From positions 1 to 45,203 of the forward strand of contig NZ_JAUYOJ010000189.1 in the NCBI RefSeq assembly GCF_030697925.1: a DNA stretch of 45,203 nucleotides, in the 5' to 3' direction. Below are positions 24,298-32,214 of the stretch, piece by piece. The stretch comes from Phenylobacterium sp. (GTDB taxonomy: Bacteria; Pseudomonadota; Alphaproteobacteria; Caulobacterales; Caulobacteraceae). The first letter of the stretch is position 1. Every line of letters starts with the position of its first letter. A program made the position numbers and the translations under genes. Under the pieces are notes generated by a model, which saw only the letters and a program-made list of their open reading frames with translations, searched no databases and was not told the DNA's origin.

Positions 24298-24767
24298 GTG
24301 AGGCGACGCTCCGCTTCGAAGGGCTGCGCCCCGCCGGCCGCGAACCGAAGGTCCCATACGCCTGGCGCCGGCGCCGCGGCGGCCGCATAGCGTCCCGGCG
24401 AGACCTCGGTGAAGGTGAGGACGATGCGCCCTGCCTCGGTCGCCGGCCGCTGCAGGTCGCCCGACAGCGTCAGACCGCGGATCGGCTGGCCGGTCTGGTC
24501 GACGATCTCGACCTCGACCTGACCCTGGGCGGGTGCGGCCACGGCGCGCCAGCCAAGCGTGGACTGGGCTTTCAGCCGGGCGACGGAGCGGTTGTGCCGC
24601 AGACCGTCTTCGTAGGGGGTCGCCGAGACCTGGCCCGGGAAGGTGCGATAGGCGTTGACCACGAAGATCGTGTCGACCGCGATCACGATGCCGAAAAAGG
24701 CGACGACGGCGATGAGCACGTGCCAGCCGGTCACCCGAAAGCCGGCGGCGGGAGGGGCTGGATTCAT
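24288..24767 (-). CDS. ccoH: cbb3 oxidase assembly protein CcoH/FixH
   Basis: 159 residues: one membrane helix near the N-terminus (WHVLIAVVAFFGIVIAVDTIF) and a periplasmic domain with the FixH pattern AYRTFPGQV..TPYEDGLRHN and a C-terminal GRYAAAAAPAPGVWDLRF. It stabilises early CcoN/CcoP intermediates (family knowledge). It overlaps ccoG by four bases and ccoI by ten. Length normal. Confidence 0.92.
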   Translation of the reverse strand: MNPAPPAAGFRVTGWHVLIAVVAFFGIVIAVDTIFVVNAYRTFPGQVSATPYEDGLRHNRSVARLKAQSTLGWRAVAAPAQGQVEVEIVDQTGQPIRGLTLSGDLQRPATEAGRIVLTFTEVSPGRYAAAAAPAPGVWDLRFAAGGAQPFEAERRLTWP

Positions 24768-26260
24768 GGCGTGTTCGCGACTCCCGACAGGAAGGTGGTT
24801 TGGGCGCGGGCCTCGGCCTTCGAGGTGCGGACGACAAAGCTCGCGGGCAGGTTGGGCGCGCTGAGGGCCTGGGGCGGCAGGGTGACGAACACCCGCAGGG
24901 CCCGGACCTCGTTGGCCGGCGCCACGACCGTCAGGCTCGTGCCGCTGGAGGCGGCGGCCGGAGTCTTGATCCTGGCGCCCGCGGGGCCTTCGAAGCCGAC
25001 GATCACGGTCTCATCCTCGAAGCTGCGATTGACGATCTTGAGCGTGTAGCCGTTGCGCACCGCGCCATCGTGCAGGCGCACGAACACCGGGTTGCGGTCG
25101 CGCAGCACGTGGAGGTCGAGGGTGGTCCGGACGCTGAACCCCCAGGCCATGGCGCCCGACACCGCGGCCAGGGCGACGCCATAGAACACGGTCCGCGGTC
25201 GCAGTAGCTTGTAGATGGCGGGCCGGCCCTCGTTGCGCGCCTCGACCGCGGCGTCCGTATCGAAGGCGATCAGGCCGGTGGGACGTCCGACACGGACCAT
25301 GATCTCGTCGCACGCATCGATGCAAAGCCCGCAATTGATGCATTCAAGCTGGGGCCCGTTACGGATATCGATCCCCATGGGGCAGGCGGTGACGCACTGG
25401 GCGCAGTCCACGCAATCGCCCCGGCCCGTCCAGTCGGCGCCCTTCTTATGCGGGCCGCGCGGTTCGCCCCGGTCGTAGCGATAGGTGACCTGCAGCGAAT
25501 GCTCGTCGAGCATCGCCCCCTGGATGCGCGGCCAGGGGCACATGTAGATGCAGACCTGCTCGCGCATGAAGCCGGCGAAGACGTAGGTCGTGAAGGTCAA
25601 GAGGGCGCAGAAGATGTAGCCGGTGAGCGGGCCCTGTCCGATCCAGAAGGTGCGGATCAGGGTCGGCGCGTCGTGGAAGTAGAAGATCCAGGCGCCGCCG
25701 GTGCCGAACGCGATCCCCAGCCAAACCGCATGCTTGCCGATCTTCCGCCAGGCCTTGTTCAGCGACCAGGGCGCCGCGTCCAGCCGCATGCGCGCATTGC
25801 GGTCGCCCTCGAACAGTCGCTCCACGTGGATGAACAGGTCGGTCCAGACCGTCTGGGGACAGGAATAGCCGCACCACAGACGCCCGAAGAGCGCGTTGCT
25901 GAGGAACAGGGCCAGGGCGGCGAGCACCAGCAGCCCGGTCAGGAAATAGACCTCCTGCGGCCAGAGCTGGATCCAGAAGAAGTAGAACCTCCGGCCCTCG
26001 AAATCGACCAGCACCGCCTGGTCGGGCAGGGTTCCCGGCCGCTCCCAGCGGATCCAGGGCGTCACGTAATAGATGGTCAGGGTCGCGATCAGCAGCGCCC
26101 ACTTGATGGCGCGCCAGCGCCCGTGGACCAGCTTCGGATAGATGGGCTGGCGCGGCTTGTAGAGCCCGGTCACGTAGGCCGGACCCCGCGCCTTGGCCGC
26201 CGCCGAGACCGGCGAGGTCTTGGCGGCGGTTGGGGCCGACCGGTCGATCACCACGGTCAT
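24764..26260 (-). CDS. ccoG: cbb3 oxidase accessory iron-sulfur protein CcoG/FixG
   Basis: 498 residues. Several N-terminal membrane helices, then two 4Fe-4S motifs (CVDCAQCVTACP and CINCGLCIDACDE), with an upstream GYSCPQTVWTDLF block typical of the family, and a C-terminal Ig-like FixG domain. Reported role of the family is reduction or handling of copper during cbb3 assembly. ATG 26260 follows the ccoP stop by seven bases. Inner-membrane protein. Confidence 0.94.
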   Translation of the reverse strand: MTVVIDRSAPTAAKTSPVSAAAKARGPAYVTGLYKPRQPIYPKLVHGRWRAIKWALLIATLTIYYVTPWIRWERPGTLPDQAVLVDFEGRRFYFFWIQLWPQEVYFLTGLLVLAALALFLSNALFGRLWCGYSCPQTVWTDLFIHVERLFEGDRNARMRLDAAPWSLNKAWRKIGKHAVWLGIAFGTGGAWIFYFHDAPTLIRTFWIGQGPLTGYIFCALLTFTTYVFAGFMREQVCIYMCPWPRIQGAMLDEHSLQVTYRYDRGEPRGPHKKGADWTGRGDCVDCAQCVTACPMGIDIRNGPQLECINCGLCIDACDEIMVRVGRPTGLIAFDTDAAVEARNEGRPAIYKLLRPRTVFYGVALAAVSGAMAWGFSVRTTLDLHVLRDRNPVFVRLHDGAVRNGYTLKIVNRSFEDETVIVGFEGPAGARIKTPAAASSGTSLTVVAPANEVRALRVFVTLPPQALSAPNLPASFVVRTSKAEARAQTTFLSGVANTP

Positions 26261-26267
26261 CGCCGGA

Positions 26268-27134
26268 CTATCGCCCTCCGGCGTTGGCGTGGATGTAGAC
26301 GGCGAGCGCCTTGAGCGTTTCGGGGTCGAAGCGGTCCTTCCAGGCCGGCATGACGCCGCCCTGCCCGTTCCAGATCTGGTCGTGGATAGCCTGACGGCCG
26401 GAGCCGTACAGCCACTCCTGATCGGTCAGATTGGGCGCGCCCTGCTTCTGGTCGCCCAGCCCCTTCACCCCGTGGCATGCGACGCACTGGGCCACATAGA
26501 CCGGGGCGGCGCGCCGGACGGCGGCGACGTCGGCCGGCCGATGCGACAGCGCGACCACGAACTCGGTAAGGTCGTCCACCTGAGCCGGGGTCAGCATCTG
26601 GTCGCGCCCGAAGGCCGGCATCTGGGAGAACCGCGCATCGGCGCCGCCCGATCGGACGCCGACCTGGATGGTCCGGTGGATGTCCGCCAGCTCGCCGCCC
26701 CAGAGCCAGACGTCGTCGCGCAGGTTGGCGTAGCCCTTGGCCCCGATCCCGCCCGTGCCGTGGCACGTGGCGCAGTTGTCGCCGAACACCGACTGGCCGA
26801 CCGCCTGGGCGTAGGCCTGCAGTTCGGGATCGCGCTCGATCTCCTCCAGCGAGGCGGTGCGCAGGCGGGCCGCCTGGGCGCCGCGCACGGCGGTCAGGGC
26901 CTGGAGTTCGCCGACGACCGCCTCGCGATCGGACTGTCCCAGGATCCCCTTGGAATAGCCGGTGAGACCCGGCCAGGACGGCATCAGCACCCAGTAGACC
27001 GCGGCCACCGCGATGCTGGCGTAGAACACCCAGAGCCACCAGCGCGGCAGGGGATTGTCCAGTTCGCGGATGCCGTCCCACTCGTGACCCGTGGTCTCGA
27101 CGCCCGTGACCTCGTCGGACTCACGCTTCGACAT
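26268..27134 (-). CDS. ccoP: cbb3 cytochrome oxidase diheme subunit CcoP/FixP
   Basis: 288 residues. An N-terminal helix (about 33-53, PRWWLWVFYASIAVAAVYWVL) anchors two c-type heme domains with CATCH and CVACH motifs and distal Met motifs in MPAFG and VMPAW. Transfers electrons into the oxidase. ATG 27134 is preferred because GAGG lies six bases upstream; the ATG at 27146 has no comparable site. Overlaps the ccoQ 3' end by 14 bases. The C-terminal half resembles the orphan cytochrome at 6876. Confidence 0.94.
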   Translation of the reverse strand: MSKRESDEVTGVETTGHEWDGIRELDNPLPRWWLWVFYASIAVAAVYWVLMPSWPGLTGYSKGILGQSDREAVVGELQALTAVRGAQAARLRTASLEEIERDPELQAYAQAVGQSVFGDNCATCHGTGGIGAKGYANLRDDVWLWGGELADIHRTIQVGVRSGGADARFSQMPAFGRDQMLTPAQVDDLTEFVVALSHRPADVAAVRRAAPVYVAQCVACHGVKGLGDQKQGAPNLTDQEWLYGSGRQAIHDQIWNGQGGVMPAWKDRFDPETLKALAVYIHANAGGR

Positions 27135-27300
27135 CGGGATCCTCATGGTCTTGCAGGGGAAGGTGGGCCAGGCGCTGGAACGCCTCGCGGTTCTTGGGCC
27201 AGAGCGCGTAGGCGACGCCGCCGGCGAAGACGGCGCCGAAGTAGATCAACCCGCCTTGCTGGGCGATCTGCGCCACGGTTTCGTAGGTGAGGCCGCTCAT
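27121..27300 (-). CDS. ccoQ: cbb3 oxidase subunit CcoQ/FixQ
   Basis: 59 residues, beginning [20 protein letters not shown], with one membrane helix ([17 protein letters not shown]) and the conserved [16 protein letters not shown] tail. Small stabilising subunit of the oxidase. ATG 27300 overlaps the ccoO stop by four bases (ATGA). Size and position between ccoO and ccoP are typical. Confidence 0.92.
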   Translation of the reverse strand: MSGLTYETVAQIAQQGGLIYFGAVFAGGVAYALWPKNREAFQRLAHLPLQDHEDPDVEA

Positions 27301-28031
27301 CGCCGGTTCTCCGGGGCCTCGGCCTGGTAGGTCTTGAAGTCGACCAGGGTCCCCAGCATCTGGAGGTAGGCCACCAGGGCGTCCATCTCGCTGACCTGGT
27401 CAGGGTTGCCGTCGAAGTCGCGCTGCTGGGCCTTGGCGCCGTACCGGGCCAGGAACTTGGCCGAGCCGGCGAAGGGGTCGGCCTGGGTCTCCAGGTCCTC
27501 CCTGGCGCTGTCGATCATCTCCTGGGTGTAGGGGACGCCGACCTTGTTCATGGCCCGGATCTTGGCCTGGATGTCGCGGTAATCGAGCGGCTTGTTCGCC
27601 AGGAAGGCGTACGGCGGCATCACCGATTCCGGCACCACCGAGCGCGGATCGATCAGGTGGTCGCGGTGCCAGGCGTCGGAGTACTTGCCGCCCAGCCGCG
27701 CCAGGTCGGGCCCGGTTCGCTTGGAGCCCCACTGGAAAGGATGGTCGTACATGCTCTCGGCGGCGAGGCTGTAGTGGCCGTAGCGTTCCACCTCGTCGCG
27801 CAGGGGCCGGATCATCTGCGAGTGGCAGAGATAGCAGCCCTCGCGGACATAGATGTCGCGCCCCTCGAGCTCGAGCGGGGTGTAAGGCCGCACGCCTTCC
27901 ACCTTCTCGATCGTGCTCTCCAGGTAGAAGAGCGGCGCGATCTCGACCATGCCGCCGATGGAGACGACGATCAGGATGGCGAGGACGAGCGGCAGCGAAT
28001 TCCGCTCAAGCTTGGTGTGATGTTTCCACAT
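27297..28031 (-). CDS. ccoO: cbb3 cytochrome oxidase monoheme subunit CcoO/FixO
   Basis: 244 residues. An N-terminal helix ([19 protein letters not shown]) precedes [25 protein letters not shown], the canonical CcoO heme c site. The distal Met region is [11 protein letters not shown] 28031 has GGGGAG seven bases upstream and lies 12 bases after the ccoN stop. Full length. Confidence 0.95.
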   Translation of the reverse strand: MWKHHTKLERNSLPLVLAILIVVSIGGMVEIAPLFYLESTIEKVEGVRPYTPLELEGRDIYVREGCYLCHSQMIRPLRDEVERYGHYSLAAESMYDHPFQWGSKRTGPDLARLGGKYSDAWHRDHLIDPRSVVPESVMPPYAFLANKPLDYRDIQAKIRAMNKVGVPYTQEMIDSAREDLETQADPFAGSAKFLARYGAKAQQRDFDGNPDQVSEMDALVAYLQMLGTLVDFKTYQAEAPENRR

Positions 28032-28043
28032 GGTCGGGCTCCC

Positions 28044-29699
28044 CTACTCGGCCGCGACAAGCGCGGGGGCGGGACCGGCGGCCTGGGCGACGGGCGCCTG
28101 GCTCGGCATGCGGATCGTACGCCACAGGTTGTAAGACATGATCAGCGCGCCGGAGAGGTACATGAGACCTCCCAGGGTGCGGATGACGTTCTCGATATGC
28201 TTGGCTGAGACGGTCTCGACGAACGAGTTGGCGAGGAAGCCCTGGGGCGTGTACTCGCGCCACATAAGGCCTTCCATGATGCCGGAGACCCACATCGCGC
28301 AGATGTAGAGGACGATCCCCAGGGTCGCGATCCAGAAGTGCCACTCGGCCAGGGCGTTGGAGTAGAGCCGGTCCTTCTTCCACAGCCACGGCACCAGGCA
28401 GTAGAGCGCGCCGAACGAGATGAAGCCCACCCAGCCCAGGGCGCCGGAATGCACGTGGCCGATGGTCCAGTCGGTGTAGTGGCTGAGCGCGTTGACCTCG
28501 CGGATCGACATCAGCGGGCCTTCGAAGGTCGACATGCCGTAGAAGGCGATGGAGACGGCCATCATCCGCAGGACCGGGTCGGTGCGCAGCTTGTCCCAGG
28601 CGCCCGAGAGCGTCATCAGGCCGTTGATCATTCCGCCCCAGGACGGCATCCACAGCATGATCGAGAAGGTCATGCCCAGCGTCTGGGCCCACTGCGGCAG
28701 GGCCGTGTAGTGGAGGTGGTGCGGACCCGCCCAGATGTAGATGAAGATCAGCGACCAGAAGTGGACGATGGACAGGCGGTACGAATAGACCGGCCGCTCC
28801 GCGCGCTTGGGCACGAAGTAGTACATCATCGCCAGGAAGCCGGCGGTGAGGAAGAAGCCGACCGCGTTGTGGCCGTACCACCACTGGATCAGGGCGTCCT
28901 GCACGCCGGCGAACAGCGAATAGCTGTGGCTGTTCAGCAGCCCGACGGGCATGGCCAGGTTGTTGACCACGTGCAGCAGGGCGATGGTGACGATAAAGGC
29001 CAGGTAGAACCAGTTGGCCACATAGATATGCGGCTCCTTGCGCTTCCAGATCGTGCCCAGGAAGACCAGCAGATAGGCGACCCAGACCACGGTCAGCCAC
29101 AGGTCGACGTACCACTCGGGCTCGGCGTATTCCCGAGACTGGGTGATGCCGGCCAGGTAGCCGGTGGCCGCCAGCACGATGAACAGCTGGTAGCCCCAGA
29201 ACACGAACCACGGCCATGCGCCGCCGGCCAGGCGCGCCCTGCAGGTGCGCTGCACGACGTAGAATGAGGTTGCGATCAGCGCGTTACCGCCGAACGCGAA
29301 GATCACGCCCGACGTGTGCAGGGGCCTGAGGCGCCCGAAGTTCAGCCAGCCCGCTTCGGGGAAGTAGAAGATTGTCGGCCAGGAGAGTTGGGCGGCGATC
29401 ACCACCCCCGCCAGCAGGCCGGCGATGGCCCAGAACATGGTGGCGATGACGCCGGCGCGGACCACGCCATCGGCGTACTGGTCCTGGGGCGATCGGAACC
29501 GGCCCGAGGACAATCCCACCGTCATGGCGCTGAGCGCGGTCACGAAGGCGGCGATGAATATCCAGCCATGGAACCGGAACAGCCGGTCGTCGGAGAACGC
29601 CGTGGCCATAAGGGCGCCGAAGGCCAGCAGGCCCGTCAGCGCATAGAGCAGGACGGCGTTCAGCGGCGCCGCGTCGGTTTGTGCCGATTGAGTGGTCAT
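28044..29699 (-). CDS. ccoN: cbb3 cytochrome oxidase catalytic subunit CcoN/FixN
   Basis: 551 residues with about 12 membrane helices. Conserved blocks include [43 protein letters not shown] (CuB/heme ligand region), [15 protein letters not shown] and [17 protein letters not shown] (His ligands). Reduces oxygen to water at a high-affinity heme b3-CuB site. ATG 29699 heads the ccoNOQPGHIS operon. A perfect FixK box is centred 67 bases upstream. Confidence 0.96.
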   Translation of the reverse strand: MTTQSAQTDAAPLNAVLLYALTGLLAFGALMATAFSDDRLFRFHGWIFIAAFVTALSAMTVGLSSGRFRSPQDQYADGVVRAGVIATMFWAIAGLLAGVVIAAQLSWPTIFYFPEAGWLNFGRLRPLHTSGVIFAFGGNALIATSFYVVQRTCRARLAGGAWPWFVFWGYQLFIVLAATGYLAGITQSREYAEPEWYVDLWLTVVWVAYLLVFLGTIWKRKEPHIYVANWFYLAFIVTIALLHVVNNLAMPVGLLNSHSYSLFAGVQDALIQWWYGHNAVGFFLTAGFLAMMYYFVPKRAERPVYSYRLSIVHFWSLIFIYIWAGPHHLHYTALPQWAQTLGMTFSIMLWMPSWGGMINGLMTLSGAWDKLRTDPVLRMMAVSIAFYGMSTFEGPLMSIREVNALSHYTDWTIGHVHSGALGWVGFISFGALYCLVPWLWKKDRLYSNALAEWHFWIATLGIVLYICAMWVSGIMEGLMWREYTPQGFLANSFVETVSAKHIENVIRTLGGLMYLSGALIMSYNLWRTIRMPSQAPVAQAAGPAPALVAAE

Positions 29700-29759
29700 G
29701 TTCCCCGCGAGTCGCTGCGATGCCCGGCCGCCAGTCTCGCGATCGGCGGCCGGATCGCT

Positions 29760-29773
29760 TTGATTTCAGTCAA
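29760..29773. promoter_or_regulatory. Perfect FNR/FixK box between ccoN and divergent small genes
   Basis: TTGATTTCAGTCAA. Centre is 67 bases from the ccoN start (minus) and 57 bases from the start at 29824 (plus), so it could drive both directions. Confidence 0.82.
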
Positions 29774-29823
29774 GGCTGACGCGTTCGCGCATCGCGATGC
29801 TGTCAAGGAGCCGAGGAAAACCC

Positions 29824-30105
29824 ATGCACGCGAACGAGCCGTTGGACCTTCGATCCGTCGCCGGGGCGCTGTGCCTACTGGCGTCGGCTGGCGGCGCCAC
29901 CCTGGCCTGGGCCCACATGCGCGCGATCGAACAAATGGGAATCATCTGCGGCGCGCCGCCCGAGGTCCACTGCGGCTGGAGCGCCTCGGCCCTGATCCTA
30001 GGCCTGTCCGGCGTCGCCCTGGTCGCCGGAGCGCCTCGCCTTGCGTGGCGCAGGGTCCCGCTTCCCGCCACCGCCAAGCCCCGCATCTCCGGAGAACACG
30101 TGTGA
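29824..30105 (+). CDS. Small two-TM membrane protein divergent from ccoN
   Basis: 93 residues with two hydrophobic helices (about 11-30 and 54-70) separated by a loop with two cysteines, MGIICGAPPEVHCGW, probably on the periplasmic side. No family recognised with certainty. ATG 29824 follows a GAGGAAAACCC stretch. Shares the FixK box with ccoN. It overlaps the next gene by four bases (GTGA). Confidence 0.68.
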   Translation: MHANEPLDLRSVAGALCLLASAGGATLAWAHMRAIEQMGIICGAPPEVHCGWSASALILGLSGVALVAGAPRLAWRRVPLPATAKPRISGEHV

Positions 30106-30653
30106 ACAAGCGCCCCCTGCTGATCGCCTCGGCGATCCTGTTGAGCCTCCCGGCCTATGCGACCCAGGCCCAACCCGCCAAACCTCCAAGCCAGGCTGAA
30201 CAGACCGTGCGCGCCGTGGACGCCCGCGCCCACGCGGCGGCCGACCGAGCCATCGACGCGGCGAGTGCGGCGGCTCAGTCGGCGATCAAGGCGCTGGACA
30301 CGGCCGAGACGGCGCTGCGCGAGGTGACCCGCGAGAGCGCCGAAGCCTCGAGAACCGCCTCCCAGGAGACGGAGGCTGCCGCCTTGGCCGCCGCCGCGCG
30401 GGCCAAGGAAGCCTTCGCCCGGGGATCGGCGGACACGCGGATCGCCGCCGACCGGTCGGTGAAAGCCGCCCGCCGCGCGGCGGAGGAAACCGCTCGAGCT
30501 GCGCAGGCCGCGCAGGCCGCGGACCGCGCCACGACCGAGGAGACCCTTCGGGCCGCGCGCGACGCGGCCAAGGCGTCCGCCGACGCCGCGGCCAAGGCGC
30601 TCGACACCATCCAGGTCGCGGTCCGTCGGGCGAAGAAGGACCACGCCTACTAA
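30102..30653 (+). CDS. Alanine-rich predicted coiled-coil secreted protein
   Basis: 183 residues. Signal peptide (LLIASAILLSLPAYATQA), then about 160 residues of alanine-rich helix with heptad-like spacing (for example ALDTAETALREVTRESAEA), low in aromatic residues. GTG 30102 overlaps the preceding stop and has GGAG seven bases upstream. Likely periplasmic or envelope-associated. No enzymatic motif visible. Compositional bias means homology searches could mislead. Confidence 0.62.
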   Translation: MNKRPLLIASAILLSLPAYATQAQPAKPPSQAEQTVRAVDARAHAAADRAIDAASAAAQSAIKALDTAETALREVTRESAEASRTASQETEAAALAAAARAKEAFARGSADTRIAADRSVKAARRAAEETARAAQAAQAADRATTEETLRAARDAAKASADAAAKALDTIQVAVRRAKKDHAY

Positions 30654-30689
30654 GGGCGGCGCGCGGCGCCGGTCGTCCGCGCCTCCATC

Positions 30690-32198
30690 TCAGGACGCGC
30701 GTCGAACCACCAGGGTCTTGCCCGAATAGGCCTTGACGTCGATCTTCTCGCGGCGCTGCACCTTGCGGCCGGTCGCGCTCATGAACGTCACCTCGACCGT
30801 GACCCGCGACACGCCGGGCAGTCCGAAGTGGACGGGCGTGGCGCCCTGGGCGCCATAGCCGCCACCGGTGGAGACCTGGCCCGCACCCAGCAGCTTGCCG
30901 TCGGCGCCATAGATGCGCACCTCGGCGCCGGCCTGGGTGAAATGGCCCTTGGCGTCGACGACGGTGACTTGCAGGCTCTGCCTCGCGGCGGCCCTGGGAA
31001 GCAGATTTCGGAAGAGGAAGTGCCCGCCCACGGGGCTGTACCCCTGGGTCACCGACAGATCGAGCGCTCCGTCCCGGTCATAATCCACCCAGGCGACGCC
31101 GTGGTCCCCGGCGTCGAGCAGACCGCCCTTGCTAAGCACGTTCGCGAAAGTCTTGCCGGCCTCGTTGTGGAACAGCCGATCGAACGGAGTCTGCTGGCCG
31201 GCCGGGCCCTCGTAGGACATCACCGCCAGGTCGGGATAACCGTCGTTGTCGTAGTCGCCCCAGGCCGCGCCCACCGCATGGTTCTCGACGCCCACGCCCG
31301 TCGCCGCCGCGGTGTTGGTGAAGCCGCCGTCGCCGGTCCCGCGCCATAGGGCGTTATGGCCGTAGTTCGGGACGAAGATGTCCAGGGCGCCGTCATTGTC
31401 GTAGTCGCCGACGGCGCAGCCGACCCCGCCCTCATCGGTGCGGCGGCCAGGGCTGTCCATGCCGAGCGCGGGGGCCACGTCAACGAACGCCCCGCCGTCG
31501 TTGCGCCACAGCGCGTCGGTCTTGCCCGACTGGTTGGCGAGAAACAGGTCCAGGTCGCCGTCCTTGTCGTAGTCGAGCCAGCATGCGCCCACGGTCGAGC
31601 GGGCGACGGTGGGACCGGTCCCCGCGAACACCTGGGTGAACTTGCCGCCGTCATTGCGATAGAGCTTGTTCTCGCCGATCCGATCCGTGGCGTAGAGGTC
31701 GAGATCGCCGTCGTTGTCGTAGTCGATCCAGTTGTTTTGGCGGGCCGACCGGCCAGGCAAGGTGAGGCCGATCTCGGCGGCCACATCGACGAAGGCTTTG
31801 CCGCCCCGGCTGTGAAAGACCGCGCTGGGCTTGGCCGGAACGCTGGAGCCCGCCAGCAGGTCGACCCAGCCGTCGCCGTCATAGTCGCCCCAGCTCAAGG
31901 CCCGGAACTCGCCCCCGGAGGTGGGCAGGCCCATGGCGCCGCCGATACTGGCCAGGGCGCCTTTGTCGTTCCGATAGAGGCGGATCTCGCCGCTCTTCAG
32001 CGAGACGGCGAGATCGAGGTCGCCGTCGTTGTCGAAGTCCGCCCAGGCGTTGGACAGCGATCCCGGCATCGCCAGCAGGTCGCGCTGGATCGGAGCGAAC
32101 GCCGGGTCAGGCGCGGCGGCGGTCGTGGTGGCGGCGGTCGTGGTGGCGACGGCCAGGGCGGCGCCCGCCATGGCGGCCAGCATCCAGCGTCGGGGCAT
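30690..32198 (-). CDS. CRTAC1/UnbV-type FG-GAP (VCBS) repeat protein, secreted
   Basis: 502 residues. Signal peptide (MPRRWMLAAMAGAALAVA), then at least six calcium-binding FG-GAP/VCBS repeats of the DFDNDGDLDL or DYDNDGYPDL form (about residues 45-400), forming a predicted beta-propeller. A C-terminal ASPIC/UnbV domain ends VHFGLPGVSRVTVEVTF...KTLVVR. ATG 32198 is chosen (AGGAG six bases upstream) over the ATG at 32204, which abuts the Shine-Dalgarno. Likely extracellular or outer-membrane-associated binding protein, last gene of the receptor locus. Ligand unknown. Confidence 0.85.
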   Translation of the reverse strand: MPRRWMLAAMAGAALAVATTTAATTTAAAPDPAFAPIQRDLLAMPGSLSNAWADFDNDGDLDLAVSLKSGEIRLYRNDKGALASIGGAMGLPTSGGEFRALSWGDYDGDGWVDLLAGSSVPAKPSAVFHSRGGKAFVDVAAEIGLTLPGRSARQNNWIDYDNDGDLDLYATDRIGENKLYRNDGGKFTQVFAGTGPTVARSTVGACWLDYDKDGDLDLFLANQSGKTDALWRNDGGAFVDVAPALGMDSPGRRTDEGGVGCAVGDYDNDGALDIFVPNYGHNALWRGTGDGGFTNTAAATGVGVENHAVGAAWGDYDNDGYPDLAVMSYEGPAGQQTPFDRLFHNEAGKTFANVLSKGGLLDAGDHGVAWVDYDRDGALDLSVTQGYSPVGGHFLFRNLLPRAAARQSLQVTVVDAKGHFTQAGAEVRIYGADGKLLGAGQVSTGGGYGAQGATPVHFGLPGVSRVTVEVTFMSATGRKVQRREKIDVKAYSGKTLVVRRAS

Positions 32199-32214
32199 CG
32201 TCATCTCCTGCGGA

